A DNA stretch of 64,000 nt. Source: Larix kaempferi. Taxonomy: Eukaryota; Streptophyta; Pinopsida; Pinales; Pinaceae. The notes beneath the pieces were generated by a model. The model had not been told where the DNA came from, did no database searches, and was given only the letters and a program-made list of their open reading frames with translations. Below are positions 45,847-57,091 of the stretch, in pieces. Position 1 is the first letter of the stretch, and every line of letters starts with the position of its first letter. The stretch lies in the NCBI GenBank assembly GCA_027924585.1, contig BSBM01002083.1, positions 1-64,000 on the forward strand. The letters are read 5' to 3'. Both the position numbers and the translations under genes were made by a program.

Positions 45847-46150
45847 AGAACTGCAATGTCCACACATAATTTGTACATAAATAATTCATTTTTCATTCTT
45901 TATTTTATCTATTTTTCATTTTGCACTTGAACGGGTTCGTTTTGAAGATTTGTGTGCAGGAATTATTTAGAGGAACAACAGTCATGACTAGGCCAGACGA
46001 TTGCAGACACCTTACATTGTTTCTTGATTTAATAAAGATATTTTGAAGAAGATGGATGATTCGTTAGTTTTCAGCAGCCAACTGAAAAATCCACCTGTTA
46101 CTCATTTTGCACAACTGCGACTCCTTACCTTGCTCATTCTTCTAATTTTC

Positions 46151-46387
46151 GCAGCTGTAACCCCACTATTTTCCATTCACTTCACTTTTCCAGCAGCTTC
46201 AACTTTGATACTTTTGCTTATTTTCCCAAGTTTCGCAGTTGCAACTCCGCTATTTTCATCCATTTCACCTTTTTCTGCAGCTGCGACACCACTAGTTTTT
46301 CCTATTCCGCCAATTCTAGTAGCTGCAACACCGCTATTTTTTCCTGTTCTGCCAATTTTTGTGGCCGCGACTCCACCGTATTTCACC
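46151..46387. repeat. 42-bp minisatellite between integrase and third reading frame
   Basis: Six units start at 46151, 46193, 46235, 46277, 46319 and 46361 with GCAGCTGCAAC-like words followed by CCGCTATTTTT. Spacing is exactly 42 bp (14 codons). Units diverge by up to about half at the second copy. The array is open on both strands, giving a hydrophobic AATPLFFPxPPI-type repeat on + and a GVAATRIGGIGK-type repeat on -. Confidence 0.85.
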
Positions 46388-47043
46388 AAAATCTGCTAAG
46401 TTCTTTCGACGACTCTGCTGTATTGGCTTGTTTTCTGATTGCCTTGTCAAATCCTCTTATTCATCAACTACAACTCCACTAGATTGTCTTCCTTTTTAGA
46501 AGAGTCTCTCCGCTAATGATCTGACCTAGCTCTCATTTAAATGATGACTCCATAGTTCCAATCACAGTCTTCCAAAAACGATGATAACTATTGGGCCATC
46601 CTGCGTACCTATCAGCATGAATGCACGTGCCATCCCGGTTGGCGGTCTCCAACTCATCTCAGCACACGCGTATTTTACCAGCGATGCGACTGTGAATATA
46701 ATGCCATGGCAAAATGGTGGCTTGAGCATTAATTTTGAAGGTACGGCTTCTAACTATAATCATGATTAAGCATCAAATTAAATATGTAAATTATGAGCAT
46801 GTCTTGTCTTTTGTCACCATCGACATTTTGTACACACTTAATCACCAAAGAATGTGTCAGGAGTAACAACCTGGCCGTCATTCTACCCGATTTGTACCAA
46901 AATTTCTCAATTTCACCATTTTTCCTTAACTGTATCATCTTACTGTGGGTTGTTTCCTAAAATACCCAATTTCAAATCCCGACTATTCCATGAATGTTCG
47001 AAGGTTGCAACTTCCACATCTGAACTGATAAGCACTATATCTG
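46388..47043 (+). other. spacer before third reading frame
   Basis: No motif-bearing frame. A TTTTCTGATTGCC-like T-rich region and possible splice acceptors precede the ATG at 47044. Confidence 0.4.
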
Positions 47044-48436
47044 ATGTCTGAATCACGAAAAGAGGTTGATATGGGTAACCCTATTAGGCATGAACCTGAA
47101 AATATGGAAGCTCTGCGTGCCAATGCAGAAGTTTTCGCCATTTTTGTAGTAGCTGGGTGGACTGAGTATTTCCAACATCTAAACGGTTTCCACATCGAAA
47201 CGACATTACAGTTCGTTTTTAACTTGACTGATACTCATTCTGAAGTCAAGGGGGTACGCATTGAGGTTACAGAAGCCATTATATATGAAGTTACTGGCTT
47301 ACCCCAGGTTGGGAAGAAATTGTTTCGACGGAAGGTGCCAAATTCGACTGCAATAAGGGAATTTCTTGCAATTGGGGAGAATGTTCATCCAAAAGGTCGT
47401 GGAATTGCACTGGACTCGTTACCTCGTCCCTGGGATCAAGTGGCAATTTTTCTGAAGAAGTATATCTCCTGCGAAGGTAGGTACCAAATTGTCTATTTTT
47501 CTGAATTCCCTTTGTTATCTCATCTACGCCATGGAAACCTAGTTAATATGTTGTTTTATCTCTTTAAGACCCTACAAAGTATGGTTGGTTATGCAAGAGC
47601 ATCCCAACAACCAGTTTCCTCCCTCACTAATCATGGCCTAATTAAATTACTTATCCTGAGGGCCATTGCACGTCAAAATTTGACCTGGGCTCAATTTCTT
47701 GTTGGAGCTGAGGTAATTAGAGAACCTGCACTGCAATTTGGGGGTATTGCAGAAGAAGAAGAGGACCGGAGCTCCTCAAATCCAGTTGGGGGGTGGATGA
47801 AAACATAAATGAAAGGGAAGAATAAGTAGACATAGGGGAAGCTGTGACAGCAGTGGCCCTGGTATAGATGGGGTATCTGAAAACCCTATAGGGGAAGCTG
47901 CGACAGTAGTGAATCCTGTCATTGAGGATATAGTGATGGAAGCCAAGGTAGATGAGGCAGCAACATCAGAAGCCGCAGCAGCAGCAAACCCTATAGGGGA
48001 AGAAATAGACCCAATTGAAATTGCAGTAATGGTGGCGGCTGAAGCAGTGGAAATGGCATCATTAGTAGCTGCAGTAGAAGAAGTTGAAGTTGGAGCAGCT
48101 GTTGAAGCTGCGACAATTGAAGCTGCAACTACGGAAGTGGCAATGCAGGAAGGAGAGTACCAGGAAGGTGCAGCAGAGGGAATCAAAGAGGTGTTGGATA
48201 TTGCATCCTCCCCGAAAATCAAGGGAACTATTATGGAAGAGGAGGAATTCGATTTTCCCTCTAAAAATTTGGAAACCCTTGTGTCACAGAAGAAAAGAAA
48301 AAGAACAGGGAGTAAGGGCCAGACAGCTACTTCAACAAGGAATAGGAGACCCAAAGCTTCTACAGCAATGGAAACAAGTAGTGTTAATCAGCCATTGTAA
48401 GGGGTGAAGAGAAGAAGGACTCAATCTATGGCAGCA

Positions 48437-48571
48437 GCTGAGATAGCAGGTGAAATCGGGGCAAATATTGAATTACCCTCAGCTGAGACAGCAAGTGAAA
48501 TCTGAGCAAATATTGAATTACCCTCAACTGAGACAACAAGTGAAATTGGGGCAAATATTGAGGTACCTTTA
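48437..48571 (+). repeat. three 45-bp coding repeats in third reading frame
   Basis: Units begin at 48437, 48482 and 48527 (GCTGAGACAGCAAGTGAAAT...). They encode AETASEIGANIELPS-type 15-mers. Confidence 0.85.
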
Positions 48572-49146
48572 GCAAAAGTAGCATGTGTAGCAGGGATGGG
48601 CATAGAAATCCCCATATTAGATCCCAAAGCACCTGCTGACACACAAGAACCTGCTGTGAATGAACCCCAGATTGAAAATCTCCTGTATGAAAATGAACTG
48701 TTAAGGGAAGAAGTGCAAACACTTCGAAATGAAATGGAGAAATGGAAGGAAATAAGCAGGAAACAGGCAAAGAGGAGTCTGGATATATTGGTGGAAGATG
48801 CAGATCAAGTGGAAAATTCATTCCCTGATTCAAGCCATGAAGAGTCGGGAAAAGTGATATGCCCAGAATGTGGAGACATATATAAATTGGTAGGACATAA
48901 AGTTATATTGGTGGACCTTGTTGCAAAAGAACCTGAATAGATAGAGAAGAAGGAGAAGTGCTCGCAGTTGATCTGATGGGGGGAAATGAGCCAGGAATGG
49001 CCTTAATCCCGGATCTGGAACCAGAAGAAGAAGAAGATATGAAAACTCAGCCATCAGGAGATACAGAATTACTCATGGAACAGTCTCATTGCTCAACAGA
49101 CATTGAGGTAGTCCAAGAACCTTCTCAGCAACTTGGAGAAATGAAG

Positions 49147-49395
49147 GAAAAGGATGTTGTCACACAAGAACCAATGCCCTTGGAAATATTTACTAAAGTT
49201 GCAACTTGGACTGAAGTTGTTGAAGGTAAAATCCAAGAAGAAAATTTTATTACACAAGAACCAACATCTTCAAAAATGTTTGTTGAGGTTGCAACTCAAA
49301 CCGAGGAGGAAGAGGTTGAAATGGAGAGAAAGGACGTTGTCACACAAGAACCAACAGTCCCAGAATCAATTGCTAAGATTTTAATACAAACATAG
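49147..49395 (+). repeat. three 90-bp coding repeats in third reading frame
   Basis: ACACAAGAA recurs at 49162, 49252 and 49342, exactly 90 bp apart. Each unit encodes VVTQEP, a variable stretch and then KVATQTE-like residues. Confidence 0.8.
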
Positions 49396-50670
49396 GTCAC
49401 TACAGCACCAATGGAAGATGAGGCTGCTACACCATCAATCCACAAAGGGGAAGCTGGAACATCTGGTGATGAGGTAAGAATGCTACCATCTCAAGGCATC
49501 ATTAATTTAGATTCTAATGATGAAAAGGATGTGGTGGATGGAAGAATTCGACGATTGGAGAAAAAGCTTTTCTCACTAAATCTTGAGCTAGATAAATGGA
49601 AGAAATATATTGCTCAGTGCAGAGAAGGAATGGTCCCCCTCCATGAATATAGAAATGTTGTCAAGGGATTGAGAGAGAAATGGGCCGAGGAATTGTTCTT
49701 CCGGAAAATCCAGTGGGAAAATGTTCAAAAGAAATTGGCAGAATTGAGGAAATTCAAGTCCATGCAACAGGAGAAGGATCAATTGTATACTCTTTCCCAG
49801 GAATTACTAAGTTGTAGGTCTCCATCCCCTTCTTACCTTGTCTTTCTTTACGAATAGACAATTTTATTCAAGATGAAGGCATTAAAAGAAGGAAGGCCAT
49901 TTGAGCTAATAACAGCCTCCCAATTCTCAGAAAATTTCTTGGCAAGCAATGATGAGGAGAAAAATCTGTTGTGTGAACTATATCTACATGGTAAAGCCTG
50001 CTATGCTAACTCCCGTGCTAATCATGTTCCCCACTTGGGGGATATTCAGCTAAGAGCATTTACTTCTTTTATCATCAATCATGTAAAATGGCGAGATGCC
50101 TTCCAAACCATCACGAAGAATGAGGACAATGCCACTCTTTGGATTAGAAATGAACCTCGGCTTCCAATAGGACTCAAGGCCAGTTATGCAAAGGCTCTTG
50201 AGTTTTGTGAGATTGTCCAACACTTGGAAAATCTACAAGATAGAATCATCACTGCCTGTGTTGGGATAATTTCCAATAATCAACAGCATGCCCTGCAGGG
50301 TAGTGAGTACAAATGGTTATATTCTTCTCTAGTTTTGAAAGAAGGGGACCCATATTGCTTTGAGAATTTTAAGCAAGCTTTAGCAAGGGTGCCTGGATAT
50401 GCGCAGTGCATGAAAAAGTGTGGAGCTGGGTGGCTCGGGTTAAGATTCAGGTTTCCTCTCACATGGATGTCTGTGAGTCCTTATAGAAACAGTTATGTTC
50501 TGACTGAAGAGGAGGAGAAGCAGTGTTGGGAGAAATGGGCTGCATGTCAGGGATTTTTGCATCATGGGGAACCAACAGAACTTGCCTACAATCTTACCAA
50601 TCTTCACAGGTTCATTCTAGATTCAGAATCGGAGTAGTGGAAGTTGTTGCATGAGGACATGTAATTGGAT

Positions 50671-50683
50671 AGTTGGGGGGATA
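50671..50683 (+). other. polypurine tract of Athila-like element
   Basis: AGTTGGGGGGATA sits immediately before the TGTTGGG start of the 3' LTR. Confidence 0.8.
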
Positions 50684-52167
50684 TGTTGGGCCCTGGAAAT
50701 GCCCCTTTTTGACCATACCTATTTCATCATTTTGCCCAATTACACCCTACTTTCATAAACCATATGCATGCCTTTTTCCAGAATAATCAACAATCCTGAC
50801 AAGGCATAAATCATTATTGTTTCATTTAATTAAATGCCTAAGATTGTTATGGTTGTGAATTCTAGCCTTCGATTTATGCTAACTTGTGTTGATTTGATTA
50901 AGTTAAGATCAAAGCACATGTGTATCAACAACAATGCCTTGGGAAAGAATCATATGGTGCCAGCTGTTACTCTTCCAATTCAATTCCTCATATTCCAAGG
51001 GACAACGCATCTTCCATGTGAAGTTGTAACATGTTTCGCTGAAACAGAGCATTATTGCAACAGACAGGACGCCTCCCAATTTGTTAAACTGTTGATCCAT
51101 TGACTGCCAACGTAACAACATCCTTTATGATTAACAGCCTCATTCATTATGGCTGTAATAGTTTAGTTGTAACTCTGCAGCATGAAGATCAAAGATCTTC
51201 ATTGCTGCACGAAATTAGTCGATCACGAACTATATTCCTCATGTATAAATACGGGAAGGCTCTCAGAGTCTGGGGTTGGATAATTATCATTTTGTACAGG
51301 CTGTAACAGAGACTGATACTGTGGATGACCATATTTTAATGAAGAGCAAATTTATTTCCATTTCTGTGTCTTGATTTGTGGTAGTTCACGACGTCTCTGT
51401 TAGAAGGCCAGGGCCCGCCTTCTCACAAATATTGCCGAGTTAAGTAGGTAGTTAGATTAATTCATTTCATGTTGTGTGTTTGTGGAATTGCATTAGGCGT
51501 ATTTCTGATAGCTGCAACAGAGATTTATAATTGCATTCTTTATTGGTAGTTTATTCTTTGCATTACAAATAGCTGCAACTATGTGGTGTGACAGTCGATT
51601 ATGTAGGTTAGTTTGATTAATGCATGTGTGTTCAATAGCTGTTTCAGTGAAGCTCATCTTCCATTCCTTTCAGTCATTTATGATTCCTAGGATTTCCAAT
51701 AGTTATCAATTTATAGTTCAGGCTTATTTCTTAATTCTGGTTGTTGTTGTATCTTTAATTGAATTCATAGATTAAGTAGATTATGGTTGAGTTACAGTAG
51801 TTGTTGGATGAATCATTTTGGTAAAGATTGAATACTGTAGTTTGATAATTATAGGATTTAACTTCTTGCAAAAGTAATCTAGTTTATTTCTATTCTTAGA
51901 TTAGTAACTGCTAGGTTGATTTCTGTAGGAGGGTAGCTGCACTTTGAATTCCTAGATGTATGAGTTAGATTAGTTCTCATTATGAAAAGAGTTTGGCTGA
52001 GCAGATAGGTATGATTATTATCTCTATTAAGTTAATCAACTACTTGAAATGTTTATGCATAGATTGTGCTTATTTCCATTGAAATAAAAGACTTCCATGG
52101 GTTTGACAATTTATATTGAGCATCTTGTGTGTTAGTTGTAATCAATTGGCATATAGGGTGACCAACA
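50684..52167 (+). repeat. 3' LTR of Athila-like element
   Basis: 1,484 bp from TGTTGGGCCCTGG to GTGACCAACA. It is uninterrupted and so shows the empty site of the insertion in the 5' LTR. TATAAATA lies at 51244-51251. Confidence 0.92.
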
Positions 52168-53099
52168 ATAACAATATTTGATCCACCTTTCTTACACCAT
52201 GAATTCCACTTAATAAGATAATATATTTGAGAACAAGACATTTTACCAAATATAAATACTACTTGAGCCACCTTACTTGTGATATTTTGAACTATTGGAT
52301 CTAAAAGATAAATGGAGTTGCAATATAGTTACCAATTTATTGAAGAAGAGACAAAAGAATTACAAAAACATAATCGTCATTAACTATCAATGAAAAGAGT
52401 TACAATGATCATCAGAGATGAGAGTTACAACGCAATGTGCATTGGAATGCAAGAGAGAATCCTTTCCCGAGAACAAATGTTCCTTAGCTAGGATTAAATG
52501 AGTGTGACACTCTAGTGAATGTTCCCTACATGTATGACACAGAGAGATTTATCCCTTGCGTGGCCATATGGCTCTTGTGATGGAGTTAACTAAGCTTTGA
52601 ATAGCCGAGTGGTGTCAAACAACTCACAATTGTCAAGTGAGACTAGTTAACTTTCCTTTGACAAATCAAGAGGTGTCAACTAGCTCATAATTGCTAAGTG
52701 AGGCAAGGTATCTGATTATTCTTTAGTTAATTGATCAATCATATGTAAGAGAGGCACACTTATGTATTTAATTAGGTGAGAACATGCATGAAGGTGGGAA
52801 AAACCCTAGAAACTAGCAAGAGGGAACCTTTCTTCCCTAAAAAGGTGGAGGAGGGCACATGATGTCTTAAAATTAAGGAAAAGAGGCTCAAGTGAGATAA
52901 AAAGAGTGCTTGTACACACAAAAAAAAAATGAGTATGACGCACAAAAAATGGGTCCCAACAATTGTAGCCATGTTAGGTACCCAAGTACAATAAAAAAAA
53001 ATTCTAAAAAACAGAAATGAGGGAAAACCTCGTGGAAAATAAAAACTCAAAAAGAGAATGAGTGAGTAGACTAGGTATCCTACTCTAAAGATTCCTTCA
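52168..53099 (-). other. non-coding 3' flank of the second copia relic
   Basis: AT-rich. A possible copia LTR start (TGTTGGGACCC on the - strand) lies near 52960, but no partner LTR was found. Confidence 0.4.
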
Positions 53100-54055
53100 C
53101 TCCCAAGTAAGCTCATAACTATTTGAACTTCTTCTCTCTAATGGAATTGGTGAATATGTATGTAATATGTTTTTTGGGAGGACAATATTGTAGATCAATG
53201 ATTTGATCATGAATCATCCTCTAATATATTGCATGTGGATCTCAAAGTGTTTGGTGCTCTACTGTTGAAATGGTTCTCTGGAAATATGAACAGTAGTTTG
53301 ATTTTCACAAAAAATGATAGTAGGCCAATGAAATTGAGTCCCAAACTCAATGAGAATGTGCTACAACCAAATGGCGTGTATTGTTGCATTCACTTCACCT
53401 CTATGCATTGCTTCTGTTGTCAATAAAACAATGGTTGTATACTTCTTGCTTGACCAACAAATAGGCCCTAAGATGAAACTAAAAGCATACCCAAAGGAGG
53501 ACTTGTGATCAGTTCCATCACCAACCCAATCAAAATATGCATACCCTCCTAGATCCAAAGAGAAACATACTTCATAATGGATCCCAAAAGTATGAATACC
53601 CTTTACATAGCGAAGAATCCTCTTTGCAGATTTCTAATACAAATCATGAGGCTTTTGCATGTATCTATAATTGACTCCAATAGAATAATAGATGTCCAGT
53701 CTAATGTAGGTGAGATAAAGGAGACTCCCAACCAACTGTTTATACTGTGTATTGTCCACCAAAGGTTTATTACTTCCATCTCCAATATTTACTCCCGAAA
53801 GGAAGGGTGATGGGGCTAATTTTCAATTGGTCATATGAAATTTGCTAATTAGATCATGTGCATAAGTGATTGTGCCATTGTGACTCCTAAATCAGATTGG
53901 GTGATTTCAAGTCCAAGCAAGTAATGCAACAATCCTAAATTAGTAATGGAACTTTTTTCATGCAAAGCAAATTTAAACCAAACAATGGATGAAGATGAAC
54001 TCCCTGTAATTAGTAAATCATCTAAATAAAGTACAATCAATAAAATAGATTCTCC
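53100..54055 (-). pseudogene. pol: second copia relic: end of RT and RNase H
   Basis: On the - strand: IVLYLDDLLITGSSSS (polymerase box, about 53985-54040) and LGLLHYLLGLEI. After a degraded gap of about 290 bp come YAYFDWVGDGTDHKSSFGYAF, TTEAMHRGEVNATIHAIWL, IFCENQTTVHISREPF and STKHFEIHMQYIRG. These are copia RT and RNase H motifs in order, with many stops and frame changes. Confidence 0.8.
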
Positions 54056-55585
54056 CTATCAAAGTTGTTGGTCAATTTAATTGCTTAAATTGATGACATA
54101 AATTATCAATATGGGAGTCCATAAACTTATGAGATGCCAACAAAATATATGCAGTACTAGGAAAGATCTAAGCTAAGTGAACTAAATTCGAGGGTAGTGT
54201 ATTTGAAAAAGCACTTCCAGGATTTAGAGTCAAGTTCTTAAGTCCCGTAACTAGTTTTAATAACATTTAACTCAACCGCTTATCTATTTCATGTAACTTA
54301 ATCAAATTATTAAATAAATTCACATGACTGAAAACACAATGAAAGAATTAAAAACCAGAGGATCTTGCAATTGTAGTTTCAAGTTCTATGGCTTCTCAGC
54401 TTCTGTAAAAACTAGAATCTATGGTTTGACATGTGTTAAAGCCTCTCATACACACTACCAGAATTCCATTTCACACACACACACTTCATTGTTTCAAATT
54501 GAAAATCAAAAGCATGGAAAATGGAAGTAAGAGAAAAAAGTAGATAATGATTTCAAGAAAGCAGTTAAATATAATTATGAAACGAAATAAGTAACACAAC
54601 TATCTACTTAACTATAAATGCAAAATGATAAACAAACTTACAGAAAGGAAGTTACAAACAAAGGCATACCTTGCCTGAAAAATACATTGTACAAAGAAGG
54701 AAGTTACAAACAAAGGCATTATTTATTTCGTCATCCCAATGAAAGTACAAAGTGTTATAATCCCTACGTTGTTAACATCTGCTCATGGTTGATTACATAA
54801 ATGATAAATCATTTCCTCTACATAAGCTTCAATCTCTCCTCCCCCTACAAGGAAAATGTATCTCTGCTTTAATACTTGCAGATTGCAAAGTATAAAAGGG
54901 AAATAATTACAATAATATGATCTCATCCCTTGAATAGATAAACAATATAACCAATGCACCCTTGGATATGTTGGTTTGATGGAAAACGAGGGAGATTGAA
55001 TTAGTTTCCAACTCATTGTTTCTTAGGTGGACACTCCATTTTGCATGTGGTTTGAAAAACCGCCACAACGAGAAATTGGAAGAATCATTTTTGAAGAAAA
55101 ACCCATGCATCCCTCATCATGCATTTTATGAGGAATATGCTCATGTTCCACCTAATTGGTATCATTCTACACAAAACCCATGTCTTATATTTTTTATATT
55201 TGTCCTCATCTACTCGTAAAGAACACCTTGAAACAAACCCCATGTCTTTGATCTGGTTAAAGATACCCATAACCACCCGGATCATGGATGAGCTATCGAA
55301 AATTCCACCCATCTATCAAAATTTTGGGCAAACTTGGAATCTGCTATCATTCTTAATAATCTAGTTAGGATACAACCACATATACTTGAAGTAATCATAA
55401 ATACATGGAAAATTCATCCATTTAGTGTTTATATTCCTTATGAGGTTCGTATGAACAAGGATGGATGATATAGGACAAAATGTGACACTGACGGTATCAA
55501 TATATGAAGGATAAAGGAGAAATTATGAAATATGAAGACAAATGTCCCTTAATAGCTTGTTGAAACTGAGGCCCAATATAAGCAT
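54056..55585. other. unidentified 1.5-kb insertion in copia RT
   Basis: RT sequence stops at about 55585 after SDPNVYM and resumes at about 54055 just before the LYLDD box. Normally these are only a few tens of residues apart. The intervening DNA has no recognised protein. It includes a repeat of AAGGAAGTTACAAACAAAGG at about 54648 and 54700, and a GAACAT-rich stretch at 55100-55300. Terminal repeats and target duplication were not found. Confidence 0.55.
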
Positions 55586-57091
55586 GTACACATTTGGATC
55601 TGAATTATAGCATGAAAATCCTTAGGACAACAAGAAGGAATCCATCTTTGCATACCAAGCTCATGGTGCTTGTTATATGCCATACAAATATTTTTTCAAT
55701 TTGCAGACAATATATGAGTCTTGGATGTACCCGTTCTCCTCATATATCTCTTCCACAAGATCCCCATGAAGGAATTCATTATTCACATGCATATGATGAA
55801 GCTCCCAATGCCGAGCTACGATAATGGAAATCATAAGTCGAATGGAGTCCATCTTTGCAACTAGTGCAAAATTTTCTTCGTCATTTTTTCCATGTACTTG
55901 TGATAACCCTTTTTCTACTAGTCTTGCTTTGTACTTACTAATAAGTCCATATTCTACCATCTTAGTTCTGTAAATAGATTTGCATCAAACAATTTTCCTC
56001 CTGGGAGGAAGAGGTACCAAATCCTATGTTTTGTTTTTCATGAGAGATTGATACTCCTCATCCATGGAAGCTTCCCAGTGAGGATTACATGTAGATTTTG
56101 CATTATATTGTGGAATTGTAGCAATGTATGGGAATCCAAGGCTCTATAGTAGTGAGTGCATGTGGAGAATCATGAAACTATGAGTCCTCTTTGGATCTAA
56201 TGGATCTCCAACTAGTTCACATGTTTCTTGAAGAGTTGGCTCTACCCAATGTGGTCATACTATCAAATCTCCAACACTTTGTTCATCACTATCAACAAAT
56301 TCTTCTTCTTCATACAAATCTGATATGTCTTGAATTTTAATTTTCATCCGAGACAATGGAAGAAACATCAGTGAGATCATCATCAATAAGCAATGGTGCA
56401 TCGGTAGTAGTATTTTTTGCATACAAGGGACCGTCTTCAAACTTGAAACTTCTTTCATTAAAAATATTTTTAGTGAAAGAATTTAGTAGATTATACCCCT
56501 TTATGCCTTCAAGATATCCTACAAAGAAGCATTCTTCACTTTGTGGATCCAAGGCCCTTCTTCTTTTGGAGGGAATGTGTGCTCATGCTTGAGATCCAAA
56601 CACTTTGAAGTGGTTGACTTCTAGTTTTAGACCTCTCCAAGCTTCAAATGGAGTAACTCCATTTGAGGATTTATGAGGAACTCGGTTTTAAATGTAGGAT
56701 GAACAATTGATGGTTTTAGCCCAAAGTTTTGGAGCAAGTGACTTGGACTGTAGCATGCATGTTTCCATCTCCTTCAAGGATACGTTCCTTTATTCTACAA
56801 CTCCATTTTGTTGTGGTATAATATGGAATTGTATGTTGTGGCTCAATGCCTACTTTTTCACATAGATGTTGGACATGTTTATTAACATACTCCCCCTATT
56901 GTCTGTATACAAGATCTCAATCCTCTTTCCTAACTTCTTCTCTACAAGGGCTTTGAAATCTTTGAAACATTCAAAGACTTTATATTTCAGCTTGAGGAAG
57001 TAAACCCAATTGTATCTTGACCAATCATCAATGAAGGTCAACACATAATTGCCCCTACTCATTGAAGGGTGAGGGAATGGGCCCATTATGT
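55586..57091 (-). pseudogene. pol: second copia relic: integrase and first half of RT
   Basis: On the - strand: integrase core YVLTFIDDWSRYNWVYFLK and EILYTDNRG (57091 to about 56870). A C-terminal integrase piece reads DPQSEECFFVGYLEGIKGYN (about 56490-56550). The linker has ASMDEEYQSLMKN, then RT with SKYKARLVEKGLSQVHG, AKMDSIRLMISII, HMHVNNEFLHGDLVEEIYEE and VCKLKKYLYGI. There are stops and frameshifts throughout. The integrase N-terminus, protease and gag are absent because the LARD-like element interrupts at 57091/57092; the rest may lie beyond the window. Confidence 0.82.

Larger units (their letters stand above)
47044..50637 (+). pseudogene. third reading frame (env position), about 1,200 codons, function unknown
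   Basis: From ATG 47044 (MSESRKEVDMGN) to stop 50637, just before the polypurine tract. Frame 47044-47808 is open; the frame then shifts for 47909-48940 and shifts back for 48958-50637, with stops at about 47806, 48398, 48503, 48938, 49393 and 49855. N-terminal domain (about 250 aa): AGWTEYFQHLNGFHIE, VRIEVTEAIIYEVTGLPQVG, LPRPWDQVAIFLKKYISC. Then an Ala/Glu-rich acidic region, three 15-aa repeats, a coiled coil (LLYENELLREEVQTLRNEME), three 30-aa VVTQEP repeats and a second coiled coil (RRLEKKLFSLNLELDKWKKY). The C-terminal domain (about 250 aa) is Trp/Cys-rich. No signal peptide or membrane segment is obvious. Athila elements carry an env-like gene in this place; this one is not recognisably an envelope. 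Confidence 0.7.
28640..52167 (+). mobile_element. giant Athila-like Ty3/gypsy element with two nested insertions
   Basis: LTRs are 28640-33039 (split by an insertion) and 50684-52167. A primer site for tRNA-Asp, gag, protease, RT, RNase H, integrase, a third reading frame and a polypurine tract follow in order on the + strand. The tRNA-Asp primer, the LRSGR motif after gag and the RT box FMDDF are Athila hallmarks. Subtracting the 2,912-bp insertion, the 6,761-bp copia and their target duplications leaves about 13.8 kb. The flanking 5-mers are ATAAT and ATAAC, one mismatch. All frames carry stops, so the copy is inactive. Confidence 0.9.

Noticed and set aside
46177-46389. Membrane protein or signal peptide in the 42-bp array (+ frame is hydrophobic)
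   Set aside because: The array is open on both strands and hydrophobicity follows from T-rich repeats; no supported gene around it.
47776-48833. - strand open frames of 192 and 135 codons opposite the third gene
   Set aside because: Composition shadows of the repetitive Ala/Glu-rich + strand coding region; repeats read as Ser/Ala- or Leu-rich low complexity.
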